Positions 46,198 through 56,089 of a stretch of DNA of 64,000 nt are shown here, piece after piece. A program made the translations under genes and the position numbers. Positions within the stretch are counted from its first letter, which is position 1; the number at the start of each line of letters is the position of its first letter. The DNA comes from Bilabrum cf. latius (Eukaryota; Bigyra: Bicosoecida; Bigyra; Bicosoecida), in assembly GCA_965178125.1 (NCBI GenBank), contig OZ237755.1, positions 186,001 through 250,000 of the forward strand, written 5' to 3'. Below the pieces are notes generated by a model that had not been told where the DNA came from, searched no databases, and saw nothing but the letters and a program-made list of their open reading frames with translations.

Positions 46198-49100
46198 TTA
46201 GTCCATGTCAGATGCAAGGCTCTGCTGCGACGCCGAGGCAGACCCCCGGCCCGTGGCGTGGCCCACCTCCGCCGCCGCCGCCTTGGCAGCCGCCCGCCCC
46301 GCCCTCCCGCCCTGGGTGGTCGAGTTCACAGAATCGCTCCGAGCCAGACCCCGAGGGGGCCCGCCAGTGGCAGCCGCCGCGGCGCTCTGCCTCCTCCGCC
46401 TCCCCAGCGCACCGCCCCTGGACACAGCCTTGCCCTTGACAACCGGCCGGGCGCTCGTGCGGCCCGCAGCATCCAAAGACTCAACGGCCTGCATGCCCAG
46501 CACCGACCGCTCCAGCTCTGCCTGCGCGTCCTCGATCGACGAGGAGCCCATCATCCCGTGGACGGCCGCAGCGGAAGAGGACGACGACGAGGACGAGGCA
46601 GCGTGCTGGCCCTGCCCCTGCCCCACGCCCACGCCCATGGCTCCACCGGCGATCGAGTGCCGGAACACCCTCGACTGGCGCTTGCCCCCGGCACCCCCAG
46701 TGGTGCCCGTGCCCTTGGCCCTCGCCGAGTAGAGGCTCACCGCCCTGGGCCCCACGGACTTGGCCATGTCCGGCAACGAGTCGAAGATGTCGTCCTCGTC
46801 TTCGTCCTCGTCCTCATCCTCACTGTCCATGCCCCCAGCGCGGTTCTTCTGCCTCGCAGCAGCCATGCGCCCGGCAATGTCCACCAGCGAGGTGTTCAGC
46901 CCGGCCCCCGCCCTCAAGGCATCAGGAGACTCATCGAGGAGGCCGCCCGCGGACGTGGGCTGGCCCATGCCCTGAGACTGGGACCACTCCCCCGCAGCCG
47001 CGGCCTTCGATCCCTCCTCCTCCTCCTCCTCCCTGTCCAGGGCAGCCACCATGGCTGCTGGGTCGGGGTCACTCAGCGAGGCAGACAGCGCAGGCTCGCC
47101 GCCCTTGTCTTCATCTTCATCCTCATCTTCATCCTCCACTGCCCCTGCCACAGCTTTGGCTCTCTTGCGCTCTGGTGCACCATTGGCAGCCTCCTCGCCA
47201 GTGGCCTCCTCGCGACCAGATTGCTAAGCACCTGCTTCCTCGCCCATGCCCGCCTCCGGGGCCTTGCGCTTCCTGCCCCTGCCCCTGCCCCCAGCCCTGT
47301 AAGGAGACGTTCGGCGGGAGCTTGCTTCCTGCTCCTCCGAGGCATCGCCAGCCCGGGTTGGTGCCGACGCAGCAGCAGCATCATCGGCAGCAGTGGCACC
47401 GGAGCCGGACTACGCCGCGGCAGCGGGAACGGTGAGAGCCTGTCCAACGCTCTGCCGCCCTCGGCCCTTGCTGCCCGCCGAGCTGACCACTTCCACGTCC
47501 ACGCTCTCGTCGATGGCCAGCGCGGCGTCCTCCCCGCCCGCCTCCGCGTCTACCTCCTCCTGCACGTCGAGGTCGTCCAGCTCCAGGCGGGGACTGCCCG
47601 CAGGAGACAGTGGACTCGAAGCTGCAGCAGCAGCAGCAGCAGCAGCGGCAGTGCCTCTCGCCCGGCGAGGAGCTCGGCGGGCCCTGGGGGCGGGTGACGG
47701 CGTGCCCGCCGCCGCAACGTCCTCCTCTTCCTCTTCCTCGTCCTCTTCTTTGTGCTCCTGTTCCCCGTCTGATTCTGGCTCCGAGTCGTCTTCCATCGCG
47801 GCGCGGCGCCTGCTGGACCGCCGCGTCGGCTTGCGCTGGTTCTTCGTTCCCTTGGCCTTGCCTTTGCGCTTTCCATTCCCCTTGGATTTGGACATACTCT
47901 GCTTGGCAGCCTTAGAGTGAGATGATGAGGCGGCAGATGCACGCAGCGCCTCATTCACGTCCTCCAGGAGCGCCGCGGCGTCCTCCGTTGTTCCCTGCAC
48001 CGCAGGCGCGGCCTGCAGCGCCCCGGCCTCGCCGCCCCCAGCCGAGGGTGCCCGGTAGTCGGCGATTCCGTCGTCTGCGCCGCCCCGACCGGTCCACCGG
48101 AGCATGAACTAACCCTTGTGCGCGAAGCTGGAAGGAACGTCATCATCGTCGTCCTGCTGCATCCGGAATCGCCTGGAGCCCGCGTCCACGGGGTCGGCCG
48201 GTCGGTCGGCTGCCCCCGGGTGGCACAGCCTCACTGCACCCGCATTGGCCAGCATGAGCGACGCCAGGAAGCACCGACACACCTCGTGCACGCTCGACCC
48301 AGGCCCATCGTTCACTCCTAATTCGTCCTGCTCTTCTTCTTCTTCCTTGCTCTCTCCCGCTGCCGACCCCTTCGACACCACGGCCCCGAAGTCCACAGCC
48401 ACCACGCGCCCGCCCTCGGGTGCCTGCTCCTCCCCGCCCGCGAGCAGGGCAACGGCGGGATCCGCCAGCGCAGCCTCCTCGTCCGCCTCGTCCTGCTCCA
48501 CGCCCAGAGCCCTCATCCTGGCCTGCTCCTCCCGGGCCTCTTGTTCCCCGAGGAGCAGGCCCTCCCTGGCCGCCCCCTCGCTCAGCCTCCCGACGATGTC
48601 CCGGCCGTACCCGTGGATGTCGAAGGCGGGCCGCCTCTTCTCCTCCTCCAGCACGGGAACGACGCGCTCCTCCCACGCAGCCACGCGCAGCGCCAGATCC
48701 GACCGACGGACGTATTTCTCTGCCCCACGCTGGAACTCGGCCACGTGGCGCCGGACCAGTGCCTCGTAGCCCTCGCCCTCGCCCTCGCCAGCAGCCCCGT
48801 CCCCGGCCCCACCGATGCCCATGCCCACCAGGTCGCCAGCCCCGAGTGCAGCCTCGTCAGCATCCCCAGAGCCGAAACCTGCGCCCACGTCGTCCTCGAA
48901 TCCGCCACCAACCCCGCCCATGTCAGCGTCCCCGAAACCCCCCCCATAGTCGTCATAGTCGTCATCTCCCCCGTCAGCGTATGCCATGCCGGGGTCCTCC
49001 CCGTCCTCGCCCCCTGCACCATGGCCCTGGTCCTGGCCAGCCTCACCGGCCAGGGCGGCCTTCATCCTCGCGCGGGCAGCCAGCTTGCGGTCCTGCTCGA

Positions 49101-50929
49101 AGACACCCGCCAGCTCGGGGAACAGCGGCGCCGCGCGCGTCACAGACACCGAGGTTCCGCTGCAGTCGGCCCCGCCCAGAGCCAGGATGCCAGAGGTCCG
49201 TAGCGCCGCCGCCGCCCGCGCCCCCTTGTTCCCTGGCAGGATGCCCCCTCCGCCCGCGGCCCCTGCCGACGCACCCAGCAGAATGTCCGCGTCCTCGTGG
49301 GCCCTCCCAGCGGCCCCGTGCCTCGCGATCATGGAGGGGTTCTTGGGCACGTGGAAGGTCTTGCCCCGCCGCAGCTTGCGCTCCCTGCCCTGGGGGGCGT
49401 CCACGTCGAGAATGGCCCATGGGTCCGAAGCACGGGCGGCCTTGCGGGCGCGCCGTGGCCGGCCCGCCCCGGCCCCTGCAGCAGCGGCACCCCCCTGCTG
49501 CGTCTGCGAGCCAGAGGCAGCGGCTGCTGCTGCGGCCCATGGATCTTCGGACTGCTGCCCCGAGAACGGGTCCGATCCGGAGCCGAAACCTGCACCCACA
49601 TCGTCCTCGAATCCGCCCCCGATCCCGCCCATGTCGGCATCCCCGAAGCCCCCCCCGAACCCACCATCCAGGTCCATGTCGTTGTCCTCGCCCCCGCCCG
49701 TGCTGGAGGACGCTGTTCCCTGGGCCCCCTCTCCCGCGGCCTGCACCGCGGAGTCTCTCAGGAGGGCCGAGGGGCCCATGGCCAGGCCGCCCAGCGAGGC
49801 ATCCGCTGCGCCAGCAGCCGCCGCACCGCCGGGCACGAACGCCCCGCTGCTGCCGCTGCCACCCAGGTGCGCCCCCGCTCCCGCTCCCATCAACATCATC
49901 GCTTCGTCGTCATCGAAGGCCCCCGGCGCATCGCCCAGAGAGGCCAGCGGGTCCGCGTCCCCTCCCGCCAGCAGCAGGGCGCCCGTGCCCTCGTCCACCT
50001 GGCAGCTGCCCAGCTGGAAGGCCTCCGCCCCGCGGGCGTGGTCTGTGCGCTTGGCCGATAGACGGGATAGGGGAGTCCTGCAATTGGTTTTGGAGAATAG
50101 AAAAGAACGAAACGGATGCACGGGTGGGGGAGATAGTGTCGGGCTGCGATCTACAAGTGGCTCCTGGATCCAGCGGGCGGGTTGCACCGAGATTCTGTGT
50201 GCCAGCCATCCATCTCACTTCTGCCTGCGGTTGCTGTGAGTGGCCTCCACAGCTCGCCTCGGGGTATTGGCCGGCAGCTTGCGCCCGGAAGCCACCAGAG
50301 ACACGGCTCGCATGGCGCCGCGCGGCGCTCGCATCTGGACGTTCTTGCCCTCGCGGACGATGTCATCGAGCAGCAGGAACTCTTCCTCGACTGTGGCTTC
50401 AACGTCTGCATCTTGGCCATTCTTGTCATCGATTGAGCTGTTTTTCTGCTTCCGATTGCGCTTGGCGAAGATCATGTCAAGAGCTCCGTAGATCAGCTTG
50501 TAGAGCAGCTCAACTTTCTTGCTGTACACGCATGCCGAGTTCTAAATGAGCATGGCAGCCTCGGCGAAGTTTACTCCTTCTTCTCCATCAAAGCTGATCG
50601 TGATTGTGTCTGTGCACGGAAGCAGAAGGCAGGTTCAGACAATCAAGCCGGGTATTGTGTCTCTCTGCCTTTGCTTCATCCAATCGAGTGGTGCAGCATT
50701 CTTACCGAGCGTATCAATATACTCTTCGAGTTCATTTGCAATGGAGATTCCCCATACGTCAGTCAGATTCCTGCATTGCAAAGAGGTGGAGCTGGACAGG
50801 TGCGACGGGTGGATCACACCGCGAGGTTGGGCATCAATCTTGTAGTATTCGGAGTATGTCGCACTTAATCGGCTCAAGAAGGTGCTTGTATTTTGCATGC
50901 CTGTCTTGCGTTTCCTCATCAAGCGCCAT
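46198..50929 (-). CDS. NCAPH2: Condensin II kleisin subunit CAP-H2, four exons
   Basis: 1,466 aa. Exons are 50865-50929, 50706-50770, 50219-50609 and 46198-50077; introns are 94, 96 and 141 bp. Phases agree throughout. The N-terminal kleisin part reads HLLEPIKNLTDVWGISIANE, then LEEYIDTLDTITISFDGEEG, then FAEAAMLIQNSACVYSKKVE, where the Q is TAG 50542-50544; LLYKLIYGALDMIF follows. The C-terminal winged-helix part has WEERVVPVLEEEKRRPAFDI and HEVCRCFLASLMLANAGAV. TAG also lies at 48109, 47410 and 47224; the stop is TAA 46198-46200. CAP-H2 bridges the SMC2-SMC4 ATPase heads in mitotic chromosome assembly. The protein is more than twice the human length (about 600 aa) because of Gly/Asp/Ala/Glu-rich insertions and a Ser/Ala tail. 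Confidence 0.92.
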
Positions 50930-51088
50930 GTCGGCAGTTGAGACCTGTATTGGTTGCACCAAGCTCCAAACGGCTTGGAACCGGTTGGTTGCGTGTACTT
51001 CTGAATAATTGATTTTCAACCCGAACTGCAGCCAGCTTTCAGGAATGGCGACCCTTCCAGAGTAAATGAATGGATTTCTATTGTCTTT

Positions 51089-54000
51089 TCATGATTGCCC
51101 TCGCATGGCAGCAGCAAGGACCGCATCCCCGTCGTCCTCTTCGTCCAGCGCATCCAAGTCTTCTTCGGCTGCCGTCCCAGCCCCAGCACCGCCTGAAGCC
51201 GCGGTAGGCCGCCCGGAAGCCACGCTCGCCGTGCCCGTAACATCCACATCTCCCTTGAAAGCGCTCTGCAGCAGCTCCTCGTCCGCCAGCTCCTACCAGA
51301 CCCCTAGCACCGCAGCACTGCCCCTCTGCAGCTCCAGAGCGCCCATGCCAGCACCCTCCGCATCTTCCACCGAGTTGCTGCGGGCGCGCCTGCCGCCCGC
51401 CCCGGCTTTCACCCGGCCGCTCATGGTCACCTTCACTTCGGCCCACTCCCGGAGGAAGAGGGGAAGAAGACCCCCTGGACCCGAGACGGCGGCAGCTGCC
51501 GCGCGCCCCACCCCCACCCCTGCCCCTGCCCCTGCCCCTGCCCACTCCTCTTCGTCCTCCACCCCACTCCCAGCGGCTTCGGTCTGCACAGTCCCCGCCT
51601 CCCCGCTCCGGAGCGCACCCAGAGCCGACACGCCGATCTCGCTGTTCCCCAGGTGCGCCAGGGCCCGCACGGCCAGGTGGCATATCCTCAGCTCGCGCGA
51701 GCTCCAATCAGCCGGGAGCCCCCTGATCCTAAGCAGCGCGTCCATCACGGGGGCGCGAGACCTGTTCCCTGGACTGCTGTTGTTCCCTGAGGCGGAAGCA
51801 GGGGCCTCTAATGCGCCCCTACCTGGATGGGAAGCACCCGCCTGCCCGAAGGAATGCGTGAGGCCGTGCGATGCTCCTGCCCCGGCGGACACCTCCTCTG
51901 CCTCTGCCCCTGCCCCTGCCTGCTCCGCTTGCTCCCTCGATTGGGCCTGCTGGGCTAGGGCACGCCTGCGAGCAGCACCCGCAGCCACAGCCACCGCGGC
52001 CAGATCCAGGTGCAGTCCCATTTGCACCGCTGCTTCGTGCGCGCCGGGTGGGGGGCTTGTTCCCTGGTCTCGCTGCCGGAGCGCCCTTTCGATCTGTTCG
52101 CAGGCCCTTTCAGTCTGTGCAGGGTCCCCGCTGCCCAGCATCAGCTGCAGCGGGGACAGGTCAGTGACTTCCACCGGTGCACCGCCACGATCGGCACAGG
52201 GTGGGGTTGCTTCCTCTCCCTAATCGCCACTATTGCCACCCTTTCCTCCTTGGTGGCCTGGCCCTTGCACCTGCCCCCACACCTGCCTTGCCGCGGATGG
52301 GTCCCACCCGGAGCCGGCGCCGGTCAGGGGCCCCAGTTTTCCTGCCATAGCATCGGCGGGCGCGCTGGCGAACCCCTTGAGCGAACCTTCGCTGTCCTGG
52401 AAGAGGCTCCCCGGGTGCGTGGCCCAGGTGCTCAGCGCAGTGGCCTTGGACCTGGACGAATCCCTTGAGCTCGAGCGGGGACCGTCCCCCAGGGTGGGGG
52501 GCAGGGCGGACCCCCCTGAGGGGACATCACCCCAGGACCCGTCCGCTTGCGAACTCGTCACACCGGCTCCGTGGACACCTGGCTCCTCCGGGAGAGACGG
52601 CAGCAGCATGCCACTAGGAGAGCGAGCGCCCGATCCGGCCGACCCGAAGCTGCCCGCTGGGGGCCGCCCGCTGCCGCCACCACCCACGCCTTGGCCATGC
52701 GCACCGCCGCGCTGCGGGCTGCTGTCAGCTTGATCCAGCAGCACCCATCCACCGTCGATATCAATGGAACTAACACCAGGAGCTGCATCGCCCGCTTTGG
52801 CAAGCGGTGCGATGGGCTGCACCGGGGTTGTCCTAGACCGCACGAGCATCCCGCGACCACCCCTCCCACGGCCCGCGATCCCTCCAGACCCAGATCCAGG
52901 GGCAGCACCCAGCGTGGCATCGGGCGACATCGCAGCGCCCGCGGCAGAGCCAACGGACCCGTTCCCGGACACACCCCCACTGGCGGAGCCTGCCCCGCCC
53001 TCTGCCTGTGCCCTGGCGGCGTGTTCCCTGGCCCGAGGGCTGCCCATGCTGTCGTCTTCCCTTACAGGACCCGAAGGGGGCACCAGCCCCAGGCCCTCGC
53101 CCAGCCCGCCGTACCCATCACCGGCGGCCCCCGACTCGGCCCGCTTGCGCTGCATGTCTTCATCGGCGGCGCGCTGCAGCCTTCGGCCCGCGTCTGGGCG
53201 GCTGATGCTCTGCAGCACGTCCACGTCGGAGTCCACGGAGCAGAAGAGGCCCCGCTGCGGGTCGTCGGACATGATGACGCGGGCCTGTGGCAGCAGAGGG
53301 GGCGCCACCGAGTGCTGCAGGGGGCCCCTGCCCCTGCCTGATCCGATCCTCCCACCAGGCGGACCCACCAGCCCGCGCCGGGATGCACTGGCGCGATCGT
53401 ACGCGTCTTCATCGCTACTTGTGCTCCCGTCGCTGCCGTACCCGCCCCCGACACCGCCACCGCCACCGCCACCGCCACCGCCACCGCCACCGCCACCGCC
53501 ACCGCCACCGCCACCGCTCCGACTGGCATGCCGCCGCCCCACTGCCTCCAGAGCGGCCACCACCCCGCTGCGGGGGAGCAGTGGAGAGTCCGCCAGCGCG
53601 TCCAGGGAATCGGGGCGCACGATGCGAACGCCCAGCTTGCCTAATCGACCCGGGAGAGCTCTCATGACCCGGCCAAACGCCAACGACCCGCGCTCGCTCC
53701 GCCTGGTCGAGTAGCAGTCGAGCAAGTGATGGTTCGCCTGCCTGTCCACCGTCCCGACACGCACGTTGAACTCTGCGTACGAGCCATCTCCCCCTAGCAT
53801 GCAACGAAAGGCCCAATTCTATTCATCGAACCGGGATAGAGCGCCAATGTCATCGAACACGCGGTACAAACCAGACGCGAGCTGCTTTGACGGGGCAAAG
53901 GCGAACAGTCCCTGCGCAATAGTGCCTTTCTCGAGAGCACGGGTCTAAGCGCGCACTGGGGGTGCGCCAGCTACAGCTAGTTGCATGTCTGCGGAACAAG

Positions 54001-54726
54001 CGGGCAAAGTACGCGATGAAGACAACACCCGTGCGACTGGTACACCTCTACCGGAATACCTGTCTTTGTGCGCCGGGTCAATGCACCAAAAACGAGACCA
54101 TGCGCGAGTAAACCGCACATCTCGAAACATATAGACATATGGTCAAACCGAGGCGGCAACGCATCGCGAATTAGAAGGGAATTCTGGGCGCGGGTATGTA
54201 TGTGCTCACCAAAGCTGCGCTGGTCCACCAGCTTTGCTAGCGGCCTAGGCACACCGGTGCTCTCTAGGACTACATCGGAGAAGTCCAGCAGTATTTTCTA
54301 ACTGCTTCCAGCCGATGCTAGCTTCTATCGTTCGACGTACCTCGTCTGTGCCGCGAGCACGCCATGTGCTGAAGCATGCGAGCCCGAGGCGGTCACACTC
54401 GAGCCCGACGGAAGTCGCGTAGGAGCAGCTGTGACTGACCCACTATGCTGTGAAGAAATATCACTGGGTGAGGCACTGCTCCTGGGACTGCCCTAGCCGC
54501 GTGAACTGGCGATAGTTGGAGCCTCCTGCGGTACCGTGGGCATCGCATCCAGCCCTACCAGGGTATCGCTGTGCCTCAACGGGTGTCGTTGTTGCCTGCG
54601 TTCATGTGTAACCTATCTTTGAGCCTCCATTGCGAAATACTCCGCAGTATCTGTTGGGCACACGGAGAAAATCTGGGCGATTCCGATGCAATCGTCGCAC
54701 TTTCCGCGGATTTCCCCGGACTCCAT
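51089..54726 (-). CDS. Unknown large protein, two exons (model)
   Basis: 1,127 aa if exon 1 is 54210-54726 and exon 2 is 51089-53955, with a 254-bp intron (donor GTGAGC, acceptor CCCCCAG) and matching phases. Eight TAGs (Gln), including 54613, 53945, 52220 and 51293; stop TGA 51089-51091. Globular-looking blocks: KILLDFSDVVLESTGVPRPL then AKLVDQRSF at the end of exon 1; TRALEKGTIAQGLFAFAPSK, LYRVFDDIGALSRFDEQNWA and GDGSYAEFNVRVGTVDRQAN at the start of exon 2. Gly/Ser/Pro low complexity follows, with a poly-Gly tract from a CCGCCA repeat (53452-53517). A late patch reads LLRIRGLPADWSSRELRICH. I do not recognise the family. Alternative starts are ATG 54630 or further splicing at the 5' end. 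Confidence 0.55.
53452..53517 (-). repeat. CCGCCA hexanucleotide repeat (about 11 copies), coding poly-Gly
   Basis: A pure hexamer run inside the unknown 51089-54726 gene, translated on the minus strand as a glycine stretch. It is a typical slippage-prone coding repeat. Confidence 0.9.
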
Positions 54727-55120
54727 TTTATATTCCGGGTTGTTTTGCGGTTTCGGATGCTGCTGCAAGCTGCAAGCTGTCATGCCGTATGCAGGTGGAA
54801 ACAGCGAATTTGGGCAAGTGAAACTGTAGCAGTCCTCCAATTATTGGACTGGGGAGTTGTACGGATGCGTCCAGCGCTCTGTAGGAACTGCAAACTCATT
54901 TCTTTCGATGCACATGCCAGGCCAGAGGACCCGCCATGCACCAACCGGAATTCACAGCACACGCCCCTCGATAGCCCCGTGCTTCAGCCTGAACCATTAT
55001 GATCGACTTTGCATTTGGCACCGGGCAACCATCCCTCCCACACCTCCCCGAGCAGCGCCCCCCTCCGTATGCACCGCTGCACAGCCGCTCCACACTATCC
55101 AACTAACTTTATGGCATCAC
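54727..55120. other. Intergenic stretch
   Basis: 394 bp between the proposed start of the unknown minus-strand gene and the 3' end of RPL14. An in-frame TAA (about 54841) on the minus strand closes the frame upstream of the unknown gene, so that gene cannot extend far here without splicing. Nothing else was recognised. Confidence 0.45.
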
Positions 55121-55832
55121 TCAAGCCTTGATGGCCTTGCGCACAGCCTTAGACACCTGCGAACATAAATAAAAATAGATAGACAAGGAGCTGCCTCGAG
55201 TGAACTCGCGCCGCTGGCAAACCCCCCAGGCAAGCTATTTGCTGTTGTGATCTACCGGTGCCGCAACAAATCTCACAGCCTGGCGCTTGCGCATAGCGCG
55301 GAACCTCTCCAAATCAGTAAGGGAAGCCTTGACCTCGCGCCCCTCGATCTTCTTGGCCCACTTGGTGGCCTTCCACTGGTCCAGGACAGACTTCTCGCCG
55401 TCCTTGGCGGTGGTCAGTGCCTTCACGATAGTCTTCGCGCGAGCGTTCAGGCGGATGTTCAACCGGAAATCAGTCAACTGCAGGTCGTTGAAGTTGATCA
55501 TCTGGCGCTCCACGCCGTTGAAAGTCTTGGGGCCGTCCACGAGAGCCTGCAATGCAAGTAGGTTGTTTCGAGTGCTTGGTGAATCATGCCATCAACAAAG
55601 CCTTGTCACATGATACTTGAACACACTTTATCACAATGGCTGTAGCAGATGCGCAGCTTAGCAAAGAGTAGGTTTGCAGTACTCCAAGTCTCACGCGGTT
55701 CCTGTCGACAACATCCACGATGGTGCAAAGCTTGCCCTCCTCGGCACCCTTGCTGATAACACACAGGCGGCCAATCTGCACGTACCTCTTGAACAGAGTC
55801 TTGCGCTGGAAGCTCCCCTCAGCCGCTGCCAT
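55121..55832 (-). CDS. RPL14: 60S ribosomal protein L14 (eL14), three exons
   Basis: 154 aa in this model: exons 55695-55832, 55256-55546 and 55121-55156; introns 148 bp (donor GTGAGA, acceptor ATTGCAG) and 99 bp (donor GTAGAT, acceptor TTCGCAG). Exon 1 has FKRYVQIGRLCVISKGAEEG and the KOW-like CTIVDVVDRNR; exon 2 continues ALVDGPKTFNGVERQMINFN, then WKATKWAKKIEGREVKASLT and DLERFRAMRKRQAVRF; exon 3 adds VSKAVRKAIKA and TGA. eL14 sits on the solvent side of the large subunit. The last intron is inferred. Without it, exon 2 would run into TAG 55235 and a non-conserved Gln-read tail, which I consider less likely in a gene class that otherwise avoids TAG. Confidence 0.9.
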
Positions 55833-56089
55833 AGTTGAGAAAGTAGCAATATACAGCCGGGTTGAGGTTTGTGGTTGCTTTGGCGGGCCTGATCCGATCT
55901 TGCGAACGTTCGACAGAACCTGTATCAACTGCACCCATTTTGAATGGTTCAAACGAAGCAAACAATGATGTAACCCTGTCTTGTTTTTGCATGCATCACT
56001 ATCACATTGTGTTACGCGTGATATGTCGATCCGTACGGTCTAGGGGGAGAAGGGTGCTTTCCAGCTCGGCCAGGTAGCCACTCCAAGCC
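55833..56089. promoter_or_regulatory. Divergent promoter region (RPL14 / Ala-rich protein)
   Basis: 257 bp between outward-pointing starts. The plus-strand frame stays open upstream of ATG 56090 through a TAG at 56075, so the exact start of that gene is uncertain. No named element was seen. Confidence 0.3.

Noticed and set aside
46016-46201. Plus-strand frame of 61 residues between RLP24 and CAP-H2
   Set aside because: It lies in the spacer between two minus-strand genes, is unrelated to any family and has no supporting splice signals.
53945-54130. Minus-strand frame MFRDVRFTRAW... as a 5' extension of the unknown gene
   Set aside because: A GTGAGC donor and CCCCCAG acceptor with matching phases place most of it in an intron and join better-looking sequence on both sides.
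54724-54735. TATA-like box next to the ATG at 54726
   Set aside because: It directly abuts the proposed start codon, too close to act as a promoter element for that gene.
55235-55255. RPL14 ending at TAG 55235 or reading through it
   Set aside because: Splicing at GTAGAT (55255) to the TTCGCAG acceptor gives a basic tail of the expected length ending in TGA.
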